Assembly: GCA_022826005.1 (NCBI GenBank)
Contig: JAJDVT010000011.1
Span: forward strand, 16,221-80,220
Source of the DNA: Gemmatimonadota bacterium
Lineage (GTDB): Bacteria; Gemmatimonadota; Gemmatimonadetes; Longimicrobiales; Gaopeijiaceae
Reading direction: 5' to 3'
Length of the DNA stretch: 64,000 bases
Below are positions 55,833-64,000 of this stretch, one piece after another. The notes beneath the pieces were generated by a model that had not been told where the DNA came from, searched no databases, and saw nothing but the letters and a program-made list of their open reading frames with translations. How positions within the stretch are numbered: the first letter of the stretch is position 1; every line of letters begins with the position of its first letter. Made by a program: the position numbers and the translations under genes.

Positions 55833-58793
55833 TCAGCCTGGCGTGACGCCGCCCAGCACGACAACGGTCGGGCCATCGCCAAGCGGCACAACGTATGCGC
55901 CCCGCTCCATCTCGTACGAGTCGGCCGGGGCGATCCGCCCGACACCGTCCACCGCCGCGGGCTGCTCCACGCGCAGCCGAGCGTTCGGCACCGCCGTCGT
56001 CTCAGGCGATAGCATCACCCGGACCCCGTCGCCCGCAAACTCCACGGCCTCGAAGGTGCCTGCGTCAAGAGTCAGCCACAGGCCCAACGGCGCCAGATAC
56101 ACGCGGGAGCGGGCGGCGTCGAGCGGGGTCACGCGGATGGCGCCTTGGGACGCGGCGTCGCGGTTCGCGCCCGCGCGGGCCGCATCGCCATCCGGCGTAG
56201 CGCCCACCCTCAGATTCCCCCCAAATGCCAGCCACCCGAACTCCGGGTCGTTCACGACATACGTCCCCGTATTGATCGCGTGCCCCAGAAACCCCGGCCC
56301 GTAGTCCCCCGAGTACCCATCGATCCGCAGCGTCGAGGGATAGGCGTGAAACGCGCTTGGCCCGAAGCCGTCCCTGGTGATATTCGCGATCCCGCCCATC
56401 ATGCCCGCGTACCCGACGCGCAGCAGGTATGGGTCATCGGGGTGGGCGCGGTACTCCGACAGCACGGGGATCGTGTTCAGCGCCGAGCCGTAGTGGTGCA
56501 GCTGGCGCTCGACGCGGCGGAGCTTGCCCGCGTACTGGAAGTCCCAGTAACGGCGCGCGCTCCCGTTGTACCCCCAGTGCGGGACCGCCGGCGTGTAGGC
56601 GAGGATCGCGTTCAGCGTCACGAGGGCCTTCTCGTCGAAGCCGAAATACCGGCACCAGGCGTAGACCTCCTCCTGCCCCGTCGAGTCCCACGGCATCTCG
56701 CTCCCGTAGGGATAGCCGAGTTCGCGCCACACCTCGGCGCGCGCCCGCATCGTTTCCTCGAGCGCCGCCGACTGCTCTGTCCAGCCCTCGCGCTGTAGAT
56801 CGAGCAGGATCAGAAGGAACACCGTCCCCCCCATCTGTCCGAACTGCGAGTAGTGCCGGGCGTGCTCGACCATCGCCTCGCCGGTCCGCCAGGCCCGGTC
56901 GAGGTACCATTCCCAGGGGTGGTTGGTCACGATGCCCCGTTGGTTGCGGGCCAGCCGGTACAGCACCCAATGCAGTGCCGCGACGTGCGGGTAGTTGTAC
57001 GAGCGTCCGACCGTCATCGCGTGCTCGCGATCCCAGCTCGACCAGCCGCCGTAGCGGACATCCTCGCTGTACGTCCCCTCGGGCATCGCGTCCGGCTGGT
57101 AGTAGAACATGCTCTTGCGGACCCCGTAGGCCCGTTCGCCCTCGGCGTACTGAAGCCCTCCCCACACCACCTCGTCAACGAAGCGCTGCATCTTCGCGAG
57201 CTCGCCCGGGTCGGGCTGCACGAGCTGCTTCATGATCGCGGCCAGCCACGATCCGGACCCGCCCTCGTCCCCGATCCCCGCGATCCAGGCACGGTTGTCC
57301 TCGGTCACCTGCCGCCGCTCGTCGTAGTCGTAGCTGATGACCGACGGGCTGCGCCCGAACGGATCGTCCGGGACCTCGAACCACTGCTCGGTGGTGAGGA
57401 AACGGCCCAGGTCGGCGACTGCCGCCGCGGCCGGCTTGATGACCTTGTAGTGGATGGTCTGCTCCAGCCCGTCCTCGTACATCACCGTGAGGCGCGCGCG
57501 TCCCCACGACCGGCCGCGCACATCGTAGGCGTTCCAGCCGGAGTCGGCCGGGTCGGCGGCTGCGAAGGCGAGCGCGCCTGCCGGCTCCGCAGAGGGCGTG
57601 ATCGTGAGTGCTCCGGGAGGCTCCACCTGCAGCGACCGCACTCCGGCCCGGTGCTTCAGAAACAGCCGCGCCTCGATGTCCATCGGCACCACGTAGCCGG
57701 GCACCCCGACTGCCACCGGGCGGCCATCCGCGAGCAGGGTGGGCTCGATCGCACGGATCTGGTTGGCCAGGAGGAACCTGACGCCGTAGGAGCGGGTCTC
57801 GCCCGGCGCCACGGTGGCCGAGGTCGGCGGATTCCACGGGTCGGCCCCGCTCCACTCGTCCTCGGCGTAGGCTCGGCTGTGCGCCAGCCATTCGTAGAAG
57901 CCCTCGAAGGTGACGCTACGCTGCGTCGGATCGCTGAGCAGCGGGTTGTACGCCTCGAAGGGGGTGTCGCCGAGCGGCACGACGAGCAGGGTGGGCCCGT
58001 GGCCGCTGAGGCGCGTGACCTGGAGGTACCCGGCGTCCGCCCCGATGTACGGATCGTGGAAGGATGCGACCGCGTGCGCCTCGTCGAGAGAGCGCCCAGT
58101 GAGGATGTTGTTGAAGACCATCGGGATGCCGAGCGCGCCGATCTCCACGGTGGCGGTGCCCGGGTTGTGCAGCTCGAAGCGGAGCGCGAGGTGGCCGCCG
58201 GTGGACTCCCAGTAGCGGCGGACGCGAAGGGGGAGGTCCGGGGGGAGGGTGGGGGCCAGGTCGGCGGCCGCGAGGGCGGGGGGTTGGGTGGGGAGGGGTT
58301 GGACGGGTTGCCGGGCCGCGGCGGTGGAGTAGTGCCGCCAGCCGTCGGAACCGTCCCAGCGGAGGCGCAGCGTGAGGTCGCCGAGGTGGAAGTACCCGTC
58401 GGCCGCCCGGCGTTCCAGCCAGTCGGCGGGGGTGAAGTCGAAGGCGGTTGCGTCGTCGGCTGGTTGCTCGCGCTGGACCTGCTGTGCGCCCCGGGCTTGC
58501 TGCGCGCCCTGGGCCTGCGCCGCATCCTGGCCCTGAATCGCGCCCTCGGGCCGGAGCGCGGCCACGGTCTGCGAGGCGCTTACGAGATCGAGGCGCATCG
58601 CGCCCGTGTTCACGGTCTGCACTCCCCGGTCGAGGCCGAGGGTGGGGATGGTGTCCGCAGGACGGCGACGTTCCTGGGCCGCAGCGTCGTCGTGCACGAC
58701 GCCTGTGGCCAGCGTGAGGAGCAAGACCGCCGAAAGGGCGCGGCGGGTGAGCCGCGATGTAAAGCAGACCTTACCAAGTGTCGTGTTTACCAT
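55833..58793 (-). CDS. Exported DUF5695-like large protein (A)
   Basis: The protein has 986 residues with a signal peptide around 'LSAVLLLTLATGVVHDDAAA'. A Gln/Ala-rich low-complexity linker, 'QDAAQAQGAQQARGAQQVQR', follows. The rest aligns by eye with protein B: 'GALGIPMVFNNILTGRSLDE', 'VDEVVWGGLQYAEGERAYGV', 'YNYPHVAALHWVLYRLARNQ', 'VYAWCRYFGFDEKALVTLNA'. The composite repeat element overlaps the first 12 codons. It is first in an operon with the TPR peptidase and protein B. It is likely a secreted glycan-acting or binding protein; the exact activity is unknown. Confidence 0.75.
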   Translation of the reverse strand: MVNTTLGKVCFTSRLTRRALSAVLLLTLATGVVHDDAAAQERRRPADTIPTLGLDRGVQTVNTGAMRLDLVSASQTVAALRPEGAIQGQDAAQAQGAQQARGAQQVQREQPADDATAFDFTPADWLERRAADGYFHLGDLTLRLRWDGSDGWRHYSTAAARQPVQPLPTQPPALAAADLAPTLPPDLPLRVRRYWESTGGHLALRFELHNPGTATVEIGALGIPMVFNNILTGRSLDEAHAVASFHDPYIGADAGYLQVTRLSGHGPTLLVVPLGDTPFEAYNPLLSDPTQRSVTFEGFYEWLAHSRAYAEDEWSGADPWNPPTSATVAPGETRSYGVRFLLANQIRAIEPTLLADGRPVAVGVPGYVVPMDIEARLFLKHRAGVRSLQVEPPGALTITPSAEPAGALAFAAADPADSGWNAYDVRGRSWGRARLTVMYEDGLEQTIHYKVIKPAAAAVADLGRFLTTEQWFEVPDDPFGRSPSVISYDYDERRQVTEDNRAWIAGIGDEGGSGSWLAAIMKQLVQPDPGELAKMQRFVDEVVWGGLQYAEGERAYGVRKSMFYYQPDAMPEGTYSEDVRYGGWSSWDREHAMTVGRSYNYPHVAALHWVLYRLARNQRGIVTNHPWEWYLDRAWRTGEAMVEHARHYSQFGQMGGTVFLLILLDLQREGWTEQSAALEETMRARAEVWRELGYPYGSEMPWDSTGQEEVYAWCRYFGFDEKALVTLNAILAYTPAVPHWGYNGSARRYWDFQYAGKLRRVERQLHHYGSALNTIPVLSEYRAHPDDPYLLRVGYAGMMGGIANITRDGFGPSAFHAYPSTLRIDGYSGDYGPGFLGHAINTGTYVVNDPEFGWLAFGGNLRVGATPDGDAARAGANRDAASQGAIRVTPLDAARSRVYLAPLGLWLTLDAGTFEAVEFAGDGVRVMLSPETTAVPNARLRVEQPAAVDGVGRIAPADSYEMERGAYVVPLGDGPTVVVLGGVTPG

Positions 58794-58795
58794 AC
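58758..58795. promoter_or_regulatory. Composite repeat element, copy 3 of 3
   Basis: TGTAAAG-N4-CCTTACC (58758-58775), TC at offset 23, GTTTAC at offset 27 and TAC at offset 35. The dyad is weaker than in copy 2, but all spacings match. It covers the start codon of the DUF5695-like gene A on the minus strand, as copy 2 covers the LolA-like start. Confidence 0.6.
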
Positions 58796-59213
58796 GGTCC
58801 GAGTCTCCGAATCTCTGTCCTGCGTTGCCCTTCGGTCGAACGGCGCCGCAATCCCCTCCACGGGTCGTTCCAACTTCAGGGTAGACCTCCCTTCATCCAC
58901 CGAGTGTCAACATGAGACACGGGGTCCTGCCGCACCAGCGCCGGCAGTCCGCGGTCAGGCCGAATTGCACCCAGAGAGCGGCGAGGCGCGGAGTTTCACG
59001 GGCCAGAGATGATTCATCGGGTCCGCCGGTCTTTGGGGTCGGGAGGCCGGCTCCCATGATCGGTCGGCTGATCCGCCGGGCCGGGAGGCTGACCGCCGGG
59101 CCGACGCGGAATACATCACATGAGATGATACAAGTGGCTCATCGAGCTTTCTTCAGGCTCCTGCGGCTCGAACGCCGGCGCGTAGAGGTGCGTCCTTGGG
59201 GTTCGCGGCGCCC
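58796..59213. other. Gene-free stretch between two minus-strand operons
   Basis: These 418 bp separate the DUF5695 operon from the end of the hydroxylase gene. The part next to 58796 should hold the DUF5695 operon promoter. A weak dyad GATGA-N12-TCATC lies at about 59124. No ORF with coding character or clear terminator was seen. Confidence 0.4.
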
Positions 59214-60329
59214 TCACACCCGGTCGCTGAGCCGCAGCCACCTCAAGTGATTCCGCACGTTGTCGTGCTCGAAGTAGGCGTCCTGCAGGTGCCGCGCTCC
59301 ATCCGAGCGAAGCGCCGTGCGGCCGTGCAGCACCCGGTGCCCGTCACACAGCAGAATCTGCCCGCCCTCCAACCGGAAGATCACCTGGGCACCGGGGGAA
59401 TTGACGCGCCTGGAGAGCTCGTGATAGGCGGCGTAGAAGTCTCCCAGACGGGACTCCGAGAGGGGAACGGCCTGCATCTGCGCGGTGTTGAAGCGCACCA
59501 TCCTGACCTCGCCGTCGCTGTCCAGCCCGACCATCGGCTTGACCGCGTAGCACTCGTGTTCCTCGCTGAAGATCCGGAACGGCACCGGCACCGCGCACAG
59601 CACGTCGAACTTTTCGGGGTGATCGCTGCGCAGCTCCTTGAGCAGGCCGAACCCGTCCACGACCACGGATTCACCGCCTTCGCACTCGTTCACCAGCATG
59701 TGCAGCGCCTGCACGTTCGGCGGCCAGGTGTAGCTGGTGAAGTCGTTGTGCGGCGCGACCGCCAGGCCCGTGTGCGCGATGTTGTATCCCTTCGGATCGA
59801 CCTTGACGTTGTGGATACGCTCGAACAGCACCTCGCGGATCGGGCCCAGACGGGCCGCGAGCTGCTCCGACGAATCCGGTTCGGTGGGGGCGTCGACGAG
59901 CACGCAGACGCCGGTCCGCAGGAACTCTTCGATCAGCTCCGCGGCCGCCTGGTCGCTCGCCAGGAACCGCCGGTAGTCGAATCTCCGCGGCTCGAACCGG
60001 CCGTCCCAGTAGCGGAGCTGGACGCGGGGCAGGCTCAGAAAACCGCGGATCTCGCTCGACCGGTAGCGGGTGTGGTGCCCGTCCGGCCAGTGGATGGAGA
60101 TCGCCTCGTCCTCGGATCCGGCGTGCTCGATGCTGACCTGCGCCGGCCTCAGGTCACTGGGGACCTTGAAAAGGTGGAAGCGCTTCTCGGAAGTCTGCAC
60201 GACCCGGCACTCGCCGCAACCGCAGTTGTCGCGCAGCCAGAGGTAGGGAAGGTCGGTCCGTTCGCCACCGTTCCAGACCGCGGACAGGGCGTCGGCATTC
60301 CGGGCGACGCTTCTGATCGAGTGAGGCAT
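59214..60329 (-). CDS. Gamma-butyrobetaine hydroxylase-like Fe(II)/2-oxoglutarate dioxygenase
   Basis: The protein has 371 residues. The N-terminal domain 'LPYLWLRDNCGCGECRVVQT' has Cys36, Cys38 and Cys41 with His52, the zinc site of gamma-butyrobetaine and trimethyllysine hydroxylases. The TauD-like catalytic domain has the iron HxD in 'LAVAPHNDFTSYTWPPNVQ' and the distal His in 'LLCDGHRVLHGRTAL', with the following Arg for 2-oxoglutarate. The family hydroxylates gamma-butyrobetaine to L-carnitine or related quaternary ammonium compounds. It lies 18 bp after the outer-membrane gene in an SLC13 operon, so a transported substrate may feed it. The exact substrate is uncertain. Confidence 0.85.
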   Translation of the reverse strand: MPHSIRSVARNADALSAVWNGGERTDLPYLWLRDNCGCGECRVVQTSEKRFHLFKVPSDLRPAQVSIEHAGSEDEAISIHWPDGHHTRYRSSEIRGFLSLPRVQLRYWDGRFEPRRFDYRRFLASDQAAAELIEEFLRTGVCVLVDAPTEPDSSEQLAARLGPIREVLFERIHNVKVDPKGYNIAHTGLAVAPHNDFTSYTWPPNVQALHMLVNECEGGESVVVDGFGLLKELRSDHPEKFDVLCAVPVPFRIFSEEHECYAVKPMVGLDSDGEVRMVRFNTAQMQAVPLSESRLGDFYAAYHELSRRVNSPGAQVIFRLEGGQILLCDGHRVLHGRTALRSDGARHLQDAYFEHDNVRNHLRWLRLSDRV

Positions 60330-60347
60330 GGTCGATTCTCGCAGGGC

Positions 60348-61664
60348 TCAGTTGAAGGAGAGGGGCCCCAGCCGCAACCTGTTGTTGACGACGTTGTTGT
60401 AGATCGAGCCGAAGTTGACGGCTAGGGTGATCCCCAACGTGTAGTTGAAGCTCTGGGCCCGCTCCTTGATGTTGAGGAGGGCTTCGGCTTCGGTGAGGCC
60501 CTTGGCGGAAAGGTAGATCTGGTCCTGGACCCAGGCGATACGTCCGTCGCCGCGGATCTCCAGCCCCCGGGCGATCCTGAGGGCCCCGCTCCCGCTCAGC
60601 GAGAGCCGGCGGAGTTCGCTGTCGTGAAGGTAGCTGGATCCGGACAGCGTAACGGAGGTGTTCCCCCAGGGCTGCCTCTGGGAGAGTTCGACTTCCATCA
60701 ACTGCTTCCACCGGACCTCGGAAGTCTCTCCGTAGATGGTCTCTTCGTTGTAGCGCTGGAACGAGGGACCGATCTGGTACAGGACGGTGAGGGCACGCCG
60801 CGTCGCTTCCTCGTAGGGGAAGACGCTGTACTCCAGGGCGGGCGAGAACTGGGCCCGAACCTTCTGGTTCAGGCGCCGGTGCGTGCGGACCTGGCTCTGC
60901 ATCCCGACGGACCAGTGGTCCGCCAACGAGTATCCCAGGAAATGGTCGGTCCCGTATGCGCGGAAGTCGTCAAGGTAGACGCCACCGTCGGGAAGGTCGA
61001 TCTCCGTTCGGATCATGACCGTCCAGATGCTGATGCTGCTCTTCCAGTCCGGCGTCACCCGCGACGCGCTGGCGTTCAGGTTCACGCGCCTTACGCTGCG
61101 GGTCTTCTCGCCGGTGATGCGCGGAGTGCCGTTGAGGCTGAAGACCCAGAAGTTCCAGGGATCGTCCACCTCCGTCCCGGAGACGACGCGCGCCGCGGGA
61201 TCCGCCTCCGGGCCGCCCATTTCCACGAACTCGACCAGTTGTCCGAAACCGCTCTCGCTGGCGAAGCGCAGCAGAGCGATGCCGATCGTGTGCGCGATCC
61301 CGTCCAGCGTCTCGCGATCCGTGTCCGTGGACCGGGCCGTGTGGACGAGCCGGTCCTCGTAGCCGGCGTCCGCCGTGCCCAGGAGGTCGATCCGGTAGAC
61401 CCGTCCTCCCCCGCCCGTCTCCTCGCTGGTCATGATCAGGTGAACGTCGGCGTCCTGGCGTTGCCGCACCCAGTTCACCCAGGGGATCTCCGTGCGGAAG
61501 TAGTCCGGGTCGCAGTGGTCGCCCTCACAATCGAGGAAGATGTCGGGACGGGCGTCCGGGGAGGGCTGCTGGGCAGGGAGAGGGGCGTGGCCAAGGCCGA
61601 GAAGAAGGAAAACCGCAGCTGGAAGCGCGTGGATAGGGCGTGACGCCGTGTCGTGGATGTCCAT
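60348..61664 (-). CDS. Predicted outer-membrane beta-barrel protein
   Basis: The ATG at 61664 gives 438 residues and overlaps the SLC13 stop (TAATG); the longer track ORF is a shadow of that gene. A signal peptide ends near 'HAPLPAQQ'. A periplasmic-looking domain 'IFLDCEGDHCDPDYFRTEIP' to 'GIALLRFA' precedes a barrel: 'RVTPDWKSSISIWTVMIRTE', 'SWSVGMQSQVRTHR'-type strands and 'YTLGITLAVNFGSIYNNVVN'. It resembles a family of uncharacterised Bacteroidota/Gemmatimonadota outer-membrane proteins. It may form a pore or surface protein for the operon's transport route. Confidence 0.65.
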   Translation of the reverse strand: MDIHDTASRPIHALPAAVFLLLGLGHAPLPAQQPSPDARPDIFLDCEGDHCDPDYFRTEIPWVNWVRQRQDADVHLIMTSEETGGGGRVYRIDLLGTADAGYEDRLVHTARSTDTDRETLDGIAHTIGIALLRFASESGFGQLVEFVEMGGPEADPAARVVSGTEVDDPWNFWVFSLNGTPRITGEKTRSVRRVNLNASASRVTPDWKSSISIWTVMIRTEIDLPDGGVYLDDFRAYGTDHFLGYSLADHWSVGMQSQVRTHRRLNQKVRAQFSPALEYSVFPYEEATRRALTVLYQIGPSFQRYNEETIYGETSEVRWKQLMEVELSQRQPWGNTSVTLSGSSYLHDSELRRLSLSGSGALRIARGLEIRGDGRIAWVQDQIYLSAKGLTEAEALLNIKERAQSFNYTLGITLAVNFGSIYNNVVNNRLRLGPLSFN

Positions 61665-63442
61665 TAGCTGGGCCAGAATAGCGGGATGAAGATGCTCGCC
61701 GTGACGAGCAGGATGAGGTTGAGCAGGCCTCCGACCTTCACGAAGTCCGAGAAGCGGTACCCGCCCGGTCCGTAGATCATGACGTTGGTCTGATAGCCGA
61801 AGGGCGTGACGAAGGAGGCCGACGCCCCGAACATGACGGCGACGAGCAGGGCATAGGGGTTCACGCCGGCCTGGGTGGCCGCGAAGATCGCGACGGGGGT
61901 CAGCATCACAGCAGTCGCCGCGTTGGACACGATGGCGGTCATGATGGCGGTCAACAGGTAGAAGGCCGCGATGAGCCCGGCCTCTCCCAGCGGCGCCGTC
62001 AGGGTCACCACCCAGCCCGCGAGCAACTCCGCCGCGCCCGTGGTCTCGAGCGCCACGCCGAGCGGAATCAGGCCGGCCAGCACGAAGATGACCAGCCACT
62101 CTACATCCGAGTAGATCTCCTCCACATGCACGCAGCGCGTGAACACCATCAGGCCGACGCCGGTGAGCGCGGCCGTCATGATGTCGAGAACACCGAGGCT
62201 GGCGCTGAGCACGACGCCCGCCATGATTGCCGCGGCAACTCCCGCCCGTGGCCTGCCGCCGGCCGGCGTCTTCACTTCGGCCATGGGGACGAACCCGGGA
62301 TCGTCGGCGAGGCGTTCGAGCGCGCTTGTCGTTCCGTGTACGAGGAGCAGGTCGCCGACGCGCAGCGAGAGCTCTGCCAGCCTTTCCGTCACGGTGCCGC
62401 CTTGCTGCTGGATTGCGAGCACCGTCGCATCGTAGCGTTGCCCGAAATCCGAATCGCGCAGCGTCCGGCCCACCAGGCTCGCACCTGGTGCCACGAGAAC
62501 CTCCACCAGGCGGCCGCGCCCGGCGGTCAGGTCGAGTTCATGCTCCTCCCCTTCCACCGGCGTCTTGAGCCGCTGTCGGCGGGCGAGTTCGAGGAGTCGC
62601 TCGGCGGACCCCTGCACGTACAGGATGTCGCCCGGGCGGATGTGCCGGTCGCCGTGCGGCGCGGTGATCTCCCGTTCATCCCGTTCGATGTCCAGCACGG
62701 TGACGTCGTAGCGTTCGCCCCATCCGAGCTCGGCCAGCGAGCGGCCGCACGCCCGCGAATCCTCCGGGACGTGCAGTTCCGTGACGAAGCGGCGGACATC
62801 GTACTTGGCCGACAGGTCCGGCGGCCGGATGCGCCGCGGCAGGAGCACCCGGCCGGCGGTGAAAAGATACAGCAGTCCCACGGCGAGACAGATCAGCCCC
62901 AGCGGCGTGATCGAGAACATGCCGAGTTCGTCATAGCCCCGGCTCACCGCTTCGCCGTGCACGACCAGGTTGGTGGAGGTCCCCATCAGGGTGACGGTGC
63001 CCCCCAGGATCGAGACGAAGGAGAGCGGCATGAGATACCTCGACGCCGGCTCCCCGGCCTGATCGGCCAGCGCGATGAAGACGGGGATGAACACCATCAC
63101 GACGGCGGTGGTCATGAGAAACGGCGACAGAAACGCGCAGACGAGGCAGAGCGCGAACAGGCGCGTGTATTTGCCGCCGAGGGGAGCGGTGCGCGCCCAG
63201 GCTCCGATGGCGGACACGAGACCGGTCTTGCGCAGCCCCAGCCCGAGCACGAGCATCGAGCCGACCGTCACCGTCGCGCGGCTCGACAGGCCCGATACCG
63301 CTTCGGCCGGCGTGAGGATGCCGCTCAGCAGGAGCACGACGGGGATCGCCATGGCGACCTGGTCGATCCGCAGCCGGTCGAGGGCGAAGAGGACGAGGGC
63401 CGCGAGGGTCAGGGCGAGGACGAATACGATGTCGAACGTCAT
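61664..63442 (-). CDS. SLC13/DASS-type transporter with two TrkA-C domains
   Basis: The protein has 592 residues. Two blocks of membrane helices flank a cytoplasmic insert. The first carries 'PFLMTTAVVMVFIPVFIAL' and 'GGTVTLMGTSTNLVVHG', the second 'SNAATAVMLTPVAIFAATQA' and 'SFVTPFGYQTNVMIYGPGGY'. The TSTN and SNAAT-type helical hairpins are the substrate sites of divalent anion:Na+ symporters. The insert (about 215-390) has two TrkA-C domains ('RPGDILYVQGSAERLLELAR', 'LRVGDLLLVHGTTSALERLA') thought to be regulatory. Substrates in the family are sulfate, dicarboxylates or related anions. Confidence 0.9.
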   Translation of the reverse strand: MTFDIVFVLALTLAALVLFALDRLRIDQVAMAIPVVLLLSGILTPAEAVSGLSSRATVTVGSMLVLGLGLRKTGLVSAIGAWARTAPLGGKYTRLFALCLVCAFLSPFLMTTAVVMVFIPVFIALADQAGEPASRYLMPLSFVSILGGTVTLMGTSTNLVVHGEAVSRGYDELGMFSITPLGLICLAVGLLYLFTAGRVLLPRRIRPPDLSAKYDVRRFVTELHVPEDSRACGRSLAELGWGERYDVTVLDIERDEREITAPHGDRHIRPGDILYVQGSAERLLELARRQRLKTPVEGEEHELDLTAGRGRLVEVLVAPGASLVGRTLRDSDFGQRYDATVLAIQQQGGTVTERLAELSLRVGDLLLVHGTTSALERLADDPGFVPMAEVKTPAGGRPRAGVAAAIMAGVVLSASLGVLDIMTAALTGVGLMVFTRCVHVEEIYSDVEWLVIFVLAGLIPLGVALETTGAAELLAGWVVTLTAPLGEAGLIAAFYLLTAIMTAIVSNAATAVMLTPVAIFAATQAGVNPYALLVAVMFGASASFVTPFGYQTNVMIYGPGGYRFSDFVKVGGLLNLILLVTASIFIPLFWPS

Positions 63443-63544
63443 GGGGAGATGTTGGTCGCCTGCAGGTTCCGGCGCCAGTGGGCCGGCTCGGGGACCCGGC
63501 GCGGTGCTCGGCTTCGCCCGCCGGGTTCACCGGCATCCCGGTTC

Positions 63545-63579
63545 GCCATTCTGGCAGTCCCTCCCTGCCATTTTGGCAG
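63545..63579. promoter_or_regulatory. Two adjacent dyads upstream of the SLC13 operon
   Basis: GCCA-N3-TGGC (63545-63555) is followed by CTGCCA-TTT-TGGCAG (63565-63579), about 105-140 bp upstream of the transporter start. A paired operator for the SLC13 operon is the simplest reading. A recombination-site role for the neighbouring integrase is an alternative. Confidence 0.45.
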
Positions 63580-63650
63580 AACGTATCGTAATTGCTTCCG
63601 CGTGCCGCGTTTGAAGTTACACGATTTGGCGGCGCGGGTCCCGCCGATTG

Positions 63651-63671
63651 ACTCCCGCTAAATGTGGGAGT
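63651..63671. terminator. Hairpin at the end of the integrase gene
   Basis: ACTCCC (63651-63656) and GGGAGT (63666-63671) form a 6-bp stem with a 9-nt loop that spans the recombinase stop codon. It may terminate the transcript, although no clear T-run follows on the minus strand. Confidence 0.35.
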
Positions 63672-64000
63672 GGTGGACCCGCCGCTCCGCGAGCGCCTTC
63701 TTGAGCCGGTCCTCGTTGGGTCTCTGGTAACACTGGAGCACCGTCTGTGCCGTCCTCCAGCCTCCCAGTTCGCAGAGCACCTTGAGTGGCTGGTCCATCA
63801 AGTCCGAAGCAAACTTGCGCCTCAGCGAATGCCAGCCCCTGCCACGCTTGCGCTCCAGCCCGGCGAGCGCTTCGGCCCTGTTCCACCAGTCGCGCGCCGT
63901 GCCGTGGCCCACGCTCCTCGCGGAGTCCCTGCGGGCGGGCAACACGGGAGCGTCGCCGTTCCCGGGGTTCGCCTTCCGCGCCTCTTCCAGCACCCTTAGC
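63658..64000 (-). CDS. Tyrosine recombinase (integrase), C-terminal part
   Basis: The gene enters from beyond the right edge; about 113 codons are visible. 'GWHSLRRKFASDLMD' holds the HxxR catalytic pair, 'LCELGGWRTAQTVLQCYQRP' contains the Trp (third His/Trp position) and the nucleophilic Tyr, as in phage-type integrases. A basic C-terminal tail 'LKKALAERRVHHSHI' ends the protein. The N-terminal DNA-binding domain and first catalytic Arg lie outside the window. It may mark the edge of an integrated element located to the right. Confidence 0.85.
   Translation of the reverse strand, partial: LRVLEEARKANPGNGDAPVLPARRDSARSVGHGTARDWWNRAEALAGLERKRGRGWHSLRRKFASDLMDQPLKVLCELGGWRTAQTVLQCYQRPNEDRLKKALAERRVHHSHI

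Overview
The window is uniformly GC-rich and reads as a chromosomal segment of a Gemmatimonadota-type bacterium, possibly an uncultured marine or host-associated lineage. That assignment is an inference. It rests on many secreted six-bladed beta-propeller proteins carrying a 'GRxGEGPGEF'-like signature, on BlaI/M56 regulator pairs, on exported amidohydrolases, and on carboxypeptidase-regulatory/TonB-plug mini-proteins. No rRNA, tRNA or CRISPR was seen.

Layout. 1-11.6 kb: a minus-strand type I polyketide synthase (3454 aa) translationally coupled to an NCS2-type permease that runs off the left edge; a four-half-site operator-like array lies just upstream of the PKS. 11.8-13.5 kb: a CSCG-motif membrane permease. 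13.7-24.9 kb: minus-strand beta-propeller lipoproteins, interrupted by M56 and Rpn-nuclease remnants, a BlaI/BlaR1-like pair and a small outer-membrane barrel. 25-32.5 kb: an amidohydrolase, a regulatory-domain/plug protein, acetoacetyl-CoA synthetase with an overlapping propeller gene, and a frameshifted Rpn-family nuclease gene. 32.8-37.2 kb: two exported amidohydrolase genes, followed by a very stable bidirectional terminator. 37.2-41.3 kb: a minus-strand operon of a cytochrome c/outer-membrane fusion, a five-heme cytochrome c and a propeller. 41.4-44 kb: a micro-ORF, a permuted D-amino-acid-oxidase-like Tat protein, an OsmC-family gene with an in-frame UGA at the catalytic cysteine position, and a membrane protein. 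44.3-50 kb: a LolA-like protein, two FtsX/LolC-like permeases, an ATPase and an outer-membrane protein, with coupled repeat micro-ORFs inside the operon. 50-58.8 kb: a decayed LRR gene and an operon of two DUF5695-like exported proteins flanking a TPR/HExxH peptidase. 59.2-64 kb: an SLC13 transporter, an outer-membrane protein and a gamma-butyrobetaine-hydroxylase-like enzyme, then the C-terminus of a tyrosine recombinase at the right edge.

Most notable. (1) The OsmC-like gene is a strong selenoprotein candidate: UGA replaces the peroxidatic Cys codon, and a hairpin sits at bacterial-SECIS spacing downstream. (2) A composite DNA element of about 38 bp occurs three times with identical internal spacing, each time near a different transcription unit. 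(3) The PKS ends in a KS plus an acyltransferase that has lost its catalytic Ser and His and has no following ACP or thioesterase. (4) A chain of ATGA-coupled repeat micro-ORFs lies inside the Lol-like operon.

Most genes look exported: signal peptides, lipoboxes, Tat motifs and barrels dominate, so the segment appears devoted to envelope functions and uptake. Function calls are from motif recognition only; no searches were run.
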